Below are positions 20,032-28,300 of a stretch of DNA of 33,290 nucleotides, piece after piece. Made by a program: the position numbers and the translations under genes. The first letter of the stretch is position 1. Every line of letters starts with the position of its first letter. This stretch comes from Bacteroidales bacterium (GTDB lineage Bacteria; Bacteroidota; Bacteroidia; Bacteroidales; JAIORY01). The notes beneath the pieces were generated by a model. The model did no database searches, had not been told where the DNA came from, and worked only from the letters and a program-made list of their open reading frames with translations. The stretch is from contig DAOVNY010000004.1 of NCBI GenBank assembly GCA_030630005.1, positions 1-33,290 of the forward strand, in the 5' to 3' direction.

Positions 20032-20679
20032 TTATATTTTCACTCTAATCATTATTCTAAAATATCTGTTGAAAATTTGATCTCCATAGTCATATAATGA
20101 TGTCACACCAAACTTATATTCCGGTTTTATCATTAATTTATATTTTGATAATGGAATATCTATTCCTAATCCAAATGAAATTCCATAATTCAGATTTGAA
20201 ATATTTGCTTTTCCATCAAACTCATATTCATTATATTCAATTTGATTATTCGCATTGGGCAAATATGTGTGCATAGTGCCTTTTTTTCTTGCTCTTATGT
20301 TTAGGTCTAAAAAAGGACCCGTTTCTACAAATGCTTTTGACTTATTGCCAAAGTTAACTCTTACAGTTAATGGAATAGATACACTATTAATATAATAAGT
20401 TAAATCAGTTGAGTGGGCAAAGTGTCCTTCATACATTATTGTTTTAAATTGACTTGTTTTATTATATTCAAATCCAATAATCAGGTTAACTTTTTTGTCT
20501 GCTGAAAATGCGTGATATGCCCCTATTCCAAATCCAATTCCGTCATTAGTATTATTGTCATTTACATTTGTTTCGTTTAATGAGATGCTAAATTCGTCAA
20601 AAAAGAAAGTACTGTCTCCCTGCCCAAATGTTAATGAATAAGAGAAAATAAATGCCAATATTAAAATCAAGTTTTTCAT
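20032..20679 (-). CDS. Outer-membrane beta-barrel (PorT/OprF-like) protein
   Basis: Signal peptide MKNLILILAFIFSYSLTFGQ and beta-barrel pattern ending in aromatic/basic residues. Confidence 0.75.
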   Translation of the reverse strand: MKNLILILAFIFSYSLTFGQGDSTFFFDEFSISLNETNVNDNNTNDGIGFGIGAYHAFSADKKVNLIIGFEYNKTSQFKTIMYEGHFAHSTDLTYYINSVSIPLTVRVNFGNKSKAFVETGPFLDLNIRARKKGTMHTYLPNANNQIEYNEYEFDGKANISNLNYGISFGLGIDIPLSKYKLMIKPEYKFGVTSLYDYGDQIFNRYFRIMIRVKI

Positions 20680-20704
20680 TTGTGTGTTTTGGTTGCAGTC
20701 AACT

Positions 20705-20784
20705 TCTAAATAATTACTACACTATGCATATTATTTCGCCTTTGTCTATTGTAGTATTTTTTGTTAATACTTGAAATTTCTTTT
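20705..20784. repeat. Dispersed island repeat, copy 1
   Basis: ctaaataattactacactatgcatattatttcgcctttgtctattgtagtattttttgttaatacttgaaatttctttt; aligns with copies at 22183, 26051 and 26915. Confidence 0.75.
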
Positions 20785-20887
20785 GGCCAATCATAACTTT
20801 TAAGTACGACTTCTGCCGGGCATTTTGTGAACAAAGGAATGCAGTCTTATACAAGTCTAATATTTTTATGTTACCTTTATGTTCCAC
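20785..20887 (-). pseudogene. 5' fragment of a gene once overlapping the rhuM stop codon; resembles a DprA/SMF-like Rossmann protein
   Basis: Minus strand from GTG 20885-20887: VEHKGNIKILDLYKTAFLCSQ, then after a frame change CPAEVVLKSYDWPKEIS; ends at repeat copy 1. Confidence 0.4.
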
Positions 20888-21918
20888 TATTTATCATTAT
20901 TTTTTTCAAGTTGCTTTTTAATCATTTTATCAAAATCGCTTTCAAACAAACTGTCTTGAATAGGTTTATACCTGTCGTATTCTTTTTCTGCAAATGATTT
21001 TGCTATTGCTGCGTTAACTTTTCCGGCATTTTGCAGTATATCTTTTTGGTTAAATTGCAAAAAAGCATTTAATTTTTCTACCCAATCTTTCATAGTCATT
21101 ACAATGCCTTGCCCAGCCTGATCTTCGGCATAATCTAAGTACATCGTAACAATTCTATTCAGTGGTTTTAGCTCTTTTTCTGATAGGTAATTTTTAGCAA
21201 TAGAAATATCAGATTTTCTAATTTTACCATCAGGTGAATTTTTCCAGGATGTTAAGCCCATTTTTTCTTTTTTGTGGTTGGCTCTCGAAACAATAATCTC
21301 AGAAGCAGTTTTTCCGGTAATAGCCCAATGCAATTTATTTTGTACTGTGGCAAAAAACTTTTTGGTTGTTTCCGATTCATATTCATAGTCGATACTACAC
21401 TCGGCATAAATATCTGTAATTTGCTGATACAATCGCCTTTCGCTACTGCGAATATCTCTAATCTTTTCAAGTTGTTCTTTAAAATAGTCTTCTCCAAAAA
21501 GTGGCTGTGGATTTTTTAATCTTTCCACATCCATGGTATAGCCTTTAATGATAAACTCTTTTAATACAGCAGTTGCCCAAATTCTGAATTGAGTTGCCCG
21601 GTTTGAATTTACACGATAACCTACCGCAATAATAGCATCGAGATTATAAAATTCTGTATTCCTTTTAACTTCTCTGCCACTTTCGTTTTGAACTATTTCC
21701 ATAATGGAAACAGTTACTTCTTTTTGCAACTCTCCACTCTCAAAAATATTTTTAAGATGTTTTGATACTGCCGGAACATTTATATCAAAAAGCTCTGCAA
21801 TCTTTTTTTGCGGCATCCAAATAGTTTCGTTTTGCAAAAGCACATCTACTTTAACATCTCCGTTTGATGTTTTATAAAGTAGAAACTCTCTGTTTGGTTT
21901 ATATTTTTCTAAATCCAT
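20887..21918 (-). CDS. rhuM: RhuM family protein
   Basis: IWMPQKKIAELFDINVPAVSKHLKNIFESGEL, YNLDAIIAVGYRVNSNRATQFRIWATAVLKEFIIKGYTMD, FATVQNKLHWAITGKTASEI. Confidence 0.92.
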   Translation of the reverse strand: MDLEKYKPNREFLLYKTSNGDVKVDVLLQNETIWMPQKKIAELFDINVPAVSKHLKNIFESGELQKEVTVSIMEIVQNESGREVKRNTEFYNLDAIIAVGYRVNSNRATQFRIWATAVLKEFIIKGYTMDVERLKNPQPLFGEDYFKEQLEKIRDIRSSERRLYQQITDIYAECSIDYEYESETTKKFFATVQNKLHWAITGKTASEIIVSRANHKKEKMGLTSWKNSPDGKIRKSDISIAKNYLSEKELKPLNRIVTMYLDYAEDQAGQGIVMTMKDWVEKLNAFLQFNQKDILQNAGKVNAAIAKSFAEKEYDRYKPIQDSLFESDFDKMIKKQLEKNNDK

Positions 21919-21938
21919 ATTTTTTATTCCTCACTCTC

Positions 21939-22010
21939 TCAATTATTTAACTCTTTTTCCATTCTATACTTAATATCATAATTAATAATAAAATCCAACT
22001 CTTCTCCCTG
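21939..22010 (-). pseudogene. C-terminal stub of a lost gene upstream of rhuM, possibly an Eco57I-like adenine methyltransferase/RM enzyme
   Basis: Open frame ending in TGA: QGEELDFIINYDIKYRMEKELNN*, resembling tails of Bacteroidetes adenine-specific methylases. Confidence 0.4.
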
Positions 22011-22177
22011 TTAGTGTTTACTGGCGGGGCGGGATCGATTGTGTGGTCGTGCTTTGCTATTTCATTTTAATATCTGGCATTTCTTTCCCGAATTCATCAT
22101 CAATTAAATGTATTTGTTTTCTTATAATTGAACGTTTTGCAATAACCATATTTAAACAAAAATTCTCAAATTCCGTT

Positions 22178-23023
22178 TTATTTATTTCGCCTTTGTATAT
22201 TGTAATGTTTTTTGTTTTCAGGGGCATCAAGATAATTTTCATCTGTACTTACTTTTTTATCTGTCTTTTTTTCAAGTGCATTTTTTGCATCTCCTGCAAT
22301 TTTCCCACCCTCTTTGGCATCCTGTTTTAACTTATTGAAGCCTTGCGAATCATTTGTTTGAGTTATTTCCGTAGTAGCTCTTTCGCCAAGCATAGAGAAT
22401 ATAAGTTCAAGGTCTGTCATATGATCTCTTAAATTCTCTCTTTTTAATTTTTTCAACTCTTTGTATTCACTTGGGGTCATTCCAAAAGTTGCTTTGCTTA
22501 TTTCTGCTGTTAAAATTGCATATTCAATTTTTTCTTTAGCGCCTCTGCTTTTCCATTCATCAGTAAGTTCTTCACGAATTGCAATACCACGCATTCGTTT
22601 TTCAACCCAGTCGGCACTGTAACCTTTTGCCTGATATAAAGCTCTTGTTCGTTTAGTTGCAAGTTCGGGGTCCTCAATCTCCTGCACTCTTTCATATCCT
22701 ACCTTAGCCAGCCATCTTTTAAAAGGTTCTGCTTTAGGTGAGGGAATAGATTGTATTATGCGAAATATACCTTCAGTATTTGCACAATTTATTTTCTGAA
22801 CACCACCGGCAGTTTTTATCGAAAGGGGGGTGGCAATTTGCCCCCACCCTTTGGAAAGTTCTGAATCTCGTCTTCGCATATCCTTAATATACCCTTTAGG
22901 GTTTTTAGAGTCAGTAAGGGCAAAAACAACATCCTCTATAACAAACCACCATTCATTTTTATAAATGATTTTTCTAATCTCTTTTTTTTGAAAAATTGCT
23001 ATTTTTTTATTTTGCTTACTCAT
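22178..23023 (-). CDS. Bro-N domain (BRO / phage antirepressor-like) protein
   Basis: WWFVIEDVVFALTDSKNPKGYIKDMRRRD, NTEGIFRIIQSIPSPKAEPFKRWLAKVGYERVQE, HMTDLELIFSMLGERATTEI. Confidence 0.9.
   Translation of the reverse strand: MSKQNKKIAIFQKKEIRKIIYKNEWWFVIEDVVFALTDSKNPKGYIKDMRRRDSELSKGWGQIATPLSIKTAGGVQKINCANTEGIFRIIQSIPSPKAEPFKRWLAKVGYERVQEIEDPELATKRTRALYQAKGYSADWVEKRMRGIAIREELTDEWKSRGAKEKIEYAILTAEISKATFGMTPSEYKELKKLKRENLRDHMTDLELIFSMLGERATTEITQTNDSQGFNKLKQDAKEGGKIAGDAKNALEKKTDKKVSTDENYLDAPENKKHYNIQRRNK
22183..22217. repeat. Dispersed island repeat, partial copy 2 (inside the 3' end of the Bro-N ORF)
   Basis: ttatttcgcctttgtatattgtaatgttttttgtt; close match to the core of copies 1 and 3. 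Confidence 0.6.
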
Positions 23024-23106
23024 TTCAAATTCCGGCTCTATGATTTTTAATTTTACTATTCATTTGTTTTGGTAACCATTACCTGCGGCATACGATATGA
23101 CCCGTT
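23000..23106. repeat. 107-bp direct repeat, copy A (5' leader and first codons of Bro-N gene)
   Basis: Same sequence as 23956-24062, read base by base from 'tatttttttattttgcttactcatttc' to 'gatatgacccgtt'. Confidence 0.95.
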
Positions 23107-23142
23107 TCGCCTCAGGCGAGATGGTATGCTTGCTTCGTATTA

Positions 23143-23979
23143 TTATTCATTTGATCTCTCATTTAATTTTTTTACTTTTTTATCTTCTAAAAGTATTTTC
23201 ATTTGCTGAATAGCAATTTTATTTAAACGAATTAATCGTTCTTGTTGCGAAAATTCTTCGTTAATAAATACTGAGTTAAGATTTTCAAGATTTGAAAGAC
23301 ATACTAATTGCGAAACATTGGCATAATCACGGATATTGCCTTTCTTATCAGGATTTTCAGTCCGCCACTGTTTTGCTGTTTTCCCGAATAGAGCCATATT
23401 TAAAACATCGGCTTCGGTAGCATATATAAGATTTATTTGTTTTGTATCTAATTCCGGTGGAATAAGATTTTCTTTTATTGCATCAGTATGAATGCGGTAA
23501 TTTATCTTTGCCAAATTTCGTTTTATATCCCAGCCAAGTTGCTTTTGTTCTTCTTCTTTTAAACGCTGAAACTCTTTTATTAGATAAAGTTTAAATTCAA
23601 CCGATATCCACGAAGCAAATTCAAATGCTATATCTTTATGAGCATAAGTTCCACCATAGCGTCCTGCTTTTGATATAATGCCAATTGCATTGGTTTTTTC
23701 TATCCATTGCTTAGGTGTTAATGTAAAACTGTTAAGCCCTGACGATTTTCTAAACCCGTCGAATTCGACGGGTTTAAAATCCGAATTATTAAGACTTTCC
23801 CAAATACCAAGAAACTCAATTGTATTTCTGTTACGTAACCAATTTCTTACCAGATCATCAGTTCTATCGGAATTTTTATAGCGAGCAATATCTGTAATAC
23901 AAATATAATCGTCTTGATTGTTTGTAATTACTGTGATTTCTTCACCCTTGACTTTTATTTTTTTATTTTGCTTACTCAT
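23143..23979 (-). CDS. KilA-N domain protein
   Basis: DDYICITDIARYKNSDRTDDLVRNWLRNRNTIEFLGIWE, GRYGGTYAHKDIAFEFASWISVEFKLYLIKEFQRLKEEE. Confidence 0.92.
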   Translation of the reverse strand: MSKQNKKIKVKGEEITVITNNQDDYICITDIARYKNSDRTDDLVRNWLRNRNTIEFLGIWESLNNSDFKPVEFDGFRKSSGLNSFTLTPKQWIEKTNAIGIISKAGRYGGTYAHKDIAFEFASWISVEFKLYLIKEFQRLKEEEQKQLGWDIKRNLAKINYRIHTDAIKENLIPPELDTKQINLIYATEADVLNMALFGKTAKQWRTENPDKKGNIRDYANVSQLVCLSNLENLNSVFINEEFSQQERLIRLNKIAIQQMKILLEDKKVKKLNERSNE

Positions 23980-24062
23980 TTCAAATTCCGGCTCTATGAT
24001 TTTTAATTTTACTATTCATTTGTTTTGGTAACCATTACCTGCGGCATACGATATGACCCGTT
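23956..24062. repeat. 107-bp direct repeat, copy B (5' leader and first codons of KilA-N gene)
   Basis: Same sequence as 23000-23106, offset 956 bp. Confidence 0.95.
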
Positions 24063-24334
24063 GTGTGTACCTTGAATGGCAAATATAATAAAAGTTCTTT
24101 GAATAGATAAAATTTAAAGAAAATCCAATGATGAAAACAACCGTAATTGAAAGGCTGAAAAGGAGAGGATACTTTTTTTTCTCAGGGCAATTTCTGAAAT
24201 TTTTTCGGTTTGTATCAAATGAGACACTGCTCAAAATTTCTTTTGTTTGGTGAACCGTTTGCCTATGGCGGGATGGTGGGATAGGTGCACTGGCGGGTTA
24301 TTCGGTCGTTAGTCTCCTACGATTAGCTGCCTTT

Positions 24335-25120
24335 TCATTTTAATATTTCAACTTTAGATTTTATTGGTTTAGGCAATTTGAACTTTGAGCAAATGCTCTC
24401 AATATTTCTAAATTTCCAGTCTGGCATTTCAGGATGACATACGATATCCATCAAATTAAATAAAGACTGAGTTATGTTTAATCTAATGAATTTCGGATTT
24501 TTTTTAGCTACGTTTTTGGGTGTTGCGATTAGAAGACGAAACTCTTTTTCATAATCGTAAGAAACGTCTTTTTTGAAAGCACTATATTTTGGAAGAATAA
24601 CTTTCTCAGAGAGGTCAATAGGATTCAATTTACAGTAGGTAACGCTTCCACAAATGAATTCAAACGTTGGATGGAGTAATGGTTGAATTTCAATGTTAGT
24701 TTTAAAGTAACTTACAAGATCATATGCCCTTGCTTTCATAGCGATGCTATCTTTGTTTGAATAAAGATTCCACATTGCATTAGATTCTCTTGTTGAATTT
24801 ATCCAACAATTAACAAATTGCGTTTCTCTTTGTATTTGAGATTGGATTTCATAGTTCTCAAGAGTACGTTTATTTCTCATGTTTTGAGCATCAGCAAATT
24901 CTTTTGTAATCTTTGGATTTGTTATTGTTGAAATCTTTGCAATGTGTCTCTGAACAATTAATTTTCTGGTTATTCCTTCAAATGGATCATTGTATTGATC
25001 CAGTCTGTTGAAATATAAATTCTTGTCTGAAGCTATGTCAAGTAGCTTATGAAGATCAATGTATCTCCATAAGTAGTCGTCTTTCTTCAATTTGGATTTC
25101 GCTATTTCTTTAAATTTCAT
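24335..25120 (-). CDS. DUF2971 family protein
   Basis: LWRYIDLHKLLDIASDKNLYFNRLDQYNDPFEGI, FVNCWINSTRESNAMWNLYS, SYDYEKEFRLLI. Confidence 0.85.
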   Translation of the reverse strand: MKFKEIAKSKLKKDDYLWRYIDLHKLLDIASDKNLYFNRLDQYNDPFEGITRKLIVQRHIAKISTITNPKITKEFADAQNMRNKRTLENYEIQSQIQRETQFVNCWINSTRESNAMWNLYSNKDSIAMKARAYDLVSYFKTNIEIQPLLHPTFEFICGSVTYCKLNPIDLSEKVILPKYSAFKKDVSYDYEKEFRLLIATPKNVAKKNPKFIRLNITQSLFNLMDIVCHPEMPDWKFRNIESICSKFKLPKPIKSKVEILK

Positions 25121-25185
25121 ATTAATTGTTGCTTGTTTAAAAACCGTAGATGCTGTGCACTACGGGAGTTTTATATGCTTAGGTG

Positions 25186-26022
25186 TTACCCACAGTTATT
25201 TAATATTTTTGTTGAGTATTGATATATTCGTTTATAACCTACTGCAAAAGCCAATTTGTTTGAGCTTCCTTTAAGTTTATCAGTCATAAGATAGCACTTT
25301 TTGCTTGAATTTTTTTCTAACAATTTTTTAGTAACACAAGCAAGAAGCGATTTCCCATAACCTTTTTTACGAAACCCTTTTTTTATAAAAATTATGCCGA
25401 GTCGTTCAGAATCAAGAACGGAGCATGAACCTATTAAATTTCCTTGAGCATTTTGAATTACAAAAAGTCGATTATTATAAATTCCCTTTCTAACAATGGG
25501 AGCAATTTCAAATTCACTTTTATTATTCTCTCCATTATACTCTTCAAAATAATAATCAATTCTCATTGAAATTAAAACTTGCAAATCATCTAATTTAGCA
25601 TATCTAATATTTACATGCTCAGATGTGATTTTAGATTCACCATCTATTCTAAAAAAATTTCGCAATTTATTATCATGAAAATTTACTGTAAAATTTAAAT
25701 TTTGAATGTCTTCTAATAAATTATGAGTCCCAGAAAATGCAAAACTTTTAAATTTCTCAAATTCAATTAATTTATTTACTTCTGTTAGTTGTGATGTTAT
25801 CCAATTATTACCAAAGAGATAATATGTATCTCTTGTCCAAACCCCCAAAATCCATGAATCTTTTCCTCCTTTTATACTCCAAGCATCGCAATATTCGAGC
25901 GTTTTATTCTTTATCTTTTGAATTGCATTAATCAAATAAAAATGCTCATATCTTTTATCTGAAATAAGAAAGTCTATTTCTTCTAAAACTTCATCATTTA
26001 ATATCGAGTAATGTTTTATCAT
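25186..26022 (-). CDS. GNAT family N-acetyltransferase
   Basis: NIRYAKLDDLQVLISMRIDYYFEEYNGE; LGIIFIKKGFRKKGYGKSLLACVTKKLLEKNS; NKLAFAVGYKRIYQYS. Confidence 0.88.
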   Translation of the reverse strand: MIKHYSILNDEVLEEIDFLISDKRYEHFYLINAIQKIKNKTLEYCDAWSIKGGKDSWILGVWTRDTYYLFGNNWITSQLTEVNKLIEFEKFKSFAFSGTHNLLEDIQNLNFTVNFHDNKLRNFFRIDGESKITSEHVNIRYAKLDDLQVLISMRIDYYFEEYNGENNKSEFEIAPIVRKGIYNNRLFVIQNAQGNLIGSCSVLDSERLGIIFIKKGFRKKGYGKSLLACVTKKLLEKNSSKKCYLMTDKLKGSSNKLAFAVGYKRIYQYSTKILNNCG

Positions 26023-26050
26023 ATGGCTTCGTTATAATTGTGGGTAACTC

Positions 26051-26130
26051 CTAAATATTCACTACACCATGTCCAATATTTTGCCTTTGTCTTTTGTAGT
26101 GTTTTTTGTTAATGCTTAAAATTTCTTTTT
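26051..26130. repeat. Dispersed island repeat, copy 3
   Basis: ctaaatattcactacaccatgtccaatattttgcctttgtcttttgtagtgttttttgttaatgcttaaaatttcttttt. Confidence 0.8.
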
Positions 26131-26249
26131 ATTTGATGAACCTCCATATTCGAGATTTGAATTCCGAAAGTCTTCTTTCATCTGATGTCAAAATTAATGC
26201 AAAATAAAATTGGTTTTTAATGCAGTATTTTGATTATGGGCTGGGCTTT

Positions 26250-26876
26250 TTATAATTGTTTTTTAATATTCTTAATTAATTCATGTACTGCAAGTCTATT
26301 TTTTTCCAATGAATCAACAACTTTTTGTAAACTTTCAGCATAAGCAGGTAACATTTCTTGTATTTTATTCCAATAAAAATCTGCTTTATCTTTTTCCCCT
26401 TTATCTAAGTGTGAATTATAAATATTTAGCCAAAATTGGATGTCGTTATCTTTATATTTTGTTTCAGAAAGATTTTCTAAAAAGTTAGAAATATCATTCT
26501 CATTCCATTTTTCAAGGTCTTCCAATTCAAAATATAAATGAACAGCATTAGATTCTGGATAGCTATTTTTCATTAATTCTGTCAAGTTTAAACTGTGCTG
26601 ATTAAGGATGCCTCCTATAATCGAAATATCGATATCATTGTCTTCTTTTAAAGCTTTAAGGATTACTTCAAGAGATTTTTTCATTTCAATTATTGCATTT
26701 AAATAAGTTGAATAAACGCTTACAGCCTTTTCTGCTTTTTCAATCTTTCTAGTAAACATGAGCTTTTTTAAATCTCTATTAAAATCGACTTTTCTATTAA
26801 TTTGATTAAAAACTTCCTTTATAAGAAGTGTAGCAAGAGAACCAGAAAGCAATCCAATAATTATTTTTAAATCCAT
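26250..26876 (-). CDS. Hypothetical protein: N-terminal TM helix plus cytoplasmic coiled-coil
   Basis: MDLKIIIGLLSGSLATLLIKEVFNQINRKVDFNRDLKKLMFTRKIEKAEKAVSVYSTYLNAIIEMKKSLEVILKAL. Confidence 0.75.
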   Translation of the reverse strand: MDLKIIIGLLSGSLATLLIKEVFNQINRKVDFNRDLKKLMFTRKIEKAEKAVSVYSTYLNAIIEMKKSLEVILKALKEDNDIDISIIGGILNQHSLNLTELMKNSYPESNAVHLYFELEDLEKWNENDISNFLENLSETKYKDNDIQFWLNIYNSHLDKGEKDKADFYWNKIQEMLPAYAESLQKVVDSLEKNRLAVHELIKNIKKQL

Positions 26877-26914
26877 AATGTTATCTATTGTTGTTATTTA
26901 GCCTTGCCCATAAT

Positions 26915-26988
26915 CCTAAATATTCACTACACTATGCCCAATATTTCACCTTTGTCCATTGTAGTGTACTTTGTTAATATGTTTACAT
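26915..26988. repeat. Dispersed island repeat, copy 4
   Basis: cctaaatattcactacactatgcccaatatttcacctttgtccattgtagtgtactttgttaatatgtttac. Confidence 0.8.
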
Positions 26989-27011
26989 TTAGAAAATAAT
27001 CTCTCATTTTT

Positions 27012-27190
27012 AATTCTTCAAATATACAAAAACATTTTAAATATTTAAATCACCCAAATCATAAATCTAAAATCATAAATCATAAATCCATCAGCCTTTC
27101 TCTCGCAACACAAACCTATCATAAAGCCACAACAGCACAACAGTTCCCATTCCAATTCCGGTAACTACCATCCAGAAATCGTAAGGGTGA
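27012..27190. repeat. Imperfect direct repeat (left copy) including the 3' end of the MFS transporter gene
   Basis: Aligns with 28301-28536, which carries an extra ~70-bp hairpin cluster in the middle. Confidence 0.85.
27091..27190 (-). pseudogene. 3' fragment of an MFS/POT transporter gene (paralogue of 28437-29885)
   Basis: HPYDFWMVVTGIGMGTVVLLWLYDRFVLREKG* versus HPYDFWMVVTGIGMGTVVLLWLYDRFVLIDKG*. Confidence 0.9.
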
Positions 27191-27283
27191 AATATCAGGT
27201 GCATAAATATACTGATAGCCCAAACGCTCCAATAATTCTATTGCAAATTTTTCTCTTGTATTTTCGGTTATTCTATTGCTTAT
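27191..27283 (-). pseudogene. hsdR: 5' fragment of a type I restriction endonuclease R subunit gene
   Basis: Frame (ATA)SNRITENTREKFAIELLERLGYQYIYAPDI, an HsdR-like N-terminus, overlapping the rhuM stop codon and truncated at the transporter fragment. Confidence 0.7.
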
Positions 27284-28295
27284 CTTTTTTACCGGTTATT
27301 CGTTTAATTTCCCTGTCAAAATCTGAGATATAATTTTTATCCTGTATTACTCTATATTTATCATATTCAGCTTCTGCTTTAATTTTGGCTTCTAATGCTG
27401 AAATCTTTCCTTTATCAAGCAAGATCGGATAATCTGATAATTCTAAAAATTTATCCAAAAACAACACCCAATCTTTCATATTCATCACAACACCACGGTT
27501 TGCCCTATTTTCGGCAAGGTCTAAGTAGGCAGTAACTATTCTTTCGAGTTGCTTAAGGTGTTGTTCTTCCAAATAATTTTTTGCAATAGTCGCATCAGAT
27601 TTTAATATTTTTCCTTCTGGTGAGTTTCCCCAAGATTTTAGACCCATATATATTTTTTCTGCATCGGCTTCGGTATAAATAATTTCTGCAGCTGTTTTCC
27701 CTTGAATAGCCCAATGCAACTTATTTTGTGTTGTTGCAAAAAAATCTTTGGTAATAAAAGCCCCACTATCATAATCAGCAGAGAGTGCGTAGATGTCAGT
27801 AATTTTCTGATAAAACCTCCTTTCGCTTAATCTGATTTCTCGGATTCGCTCCAACATTTCGTCAAAATAATCTTTACCGAAATGTCTAATTTGTTTCAAA
27901 CGCTCATCATCCATAGCAAAACCTTTGATGATATATTCGTGCAAAATTTCTGTTGCCCACTTTCTAAACTCTGTTGCCCTATGTGAATTTACCCGGTAGC
28001 CAATAGCGGTAATGGCTCTTAGATTGTAGTATTTTGTATTGTAGGTTTTACCGTCTTGGGCAGTATGTGTAAAATTTGCACATACTGAATTTTTATCCAA
28101 TTCACCTTCATTAAAAACATTTTTTAGATGTTTAGTAATAACACTTCTGTCTTTTTCAAAAAGCTCCGCGATTTTCTTTTGTGTAAGCCATAAAGTATCG
28201 TTCTGAAAAAAGACATCTATATTTACTTTGCCTGTGGCTGTTTGAAAAATAACGAAGTTTGAGAATTTTTCTAATTGTTTGTTTTTATCTTTCAT
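27273..28295 (-). CDS. rhuM: RhuM family protein (second copy)
   Basis: LWLTQKKIAELFEKDRSVITKHLKNVFNEGEL, YNLRAITAIGYRVNSHRATEFRKWATEILHEYIIKGFAMD, FATTQNKLHWAIQGKTAAEII. Confidence 0.93.
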   Translation of the reverse strand: MKDKNKQLEKFSNFVIFQTATGKVNIDVFFQNDTLWLTQKKIAELFEKDRSVITKHLKNVFNEGELDKNSVCANFTHTAQDGKTYNTKYYNLRAITAIGYRVNSHRATEFRKWATEILHEYIIKGFAMDDERLKQIRHFGKDYFDEMLERIREIRLSERRFYQKITDIYALSADYDSGAFITKDFFATTQNKLHWAIQGKTAAEIIYTEADAEKIYMGLKSWGNSPEGKILKSDATIAKNYLEEQHLKQLERIVTAYLDLAENRANRGVVMNMKDWVLFLDKFLELSDYPILLDKGKISALEAKIKAEAEYDKYRVIQDKNYISDFDREIKRITGKKDKQ

Positions 28296-28300
28296 AATTT

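Noticed and set aside
24016-24234. 72-aa minus-strand ORF
   Set aside because: Built partly from the 107-bp leader repeat and spacer; no family resemblance. Could hide a decayed gene but not supportable.
20705-26988. Interpretation of the dispersed repeats as integron attC sites
   Set aside because: No convincing RYYYAAC/GTTRRRY core-site pair in the copies and no integron integrase in the window; kept only as an undefined repeat family.
20705-26988. CRISPR array
   Set aside because: Repeats are ~75 bp, divergent, irregularly spaced by kilobases and separated by genes; no cas genes.
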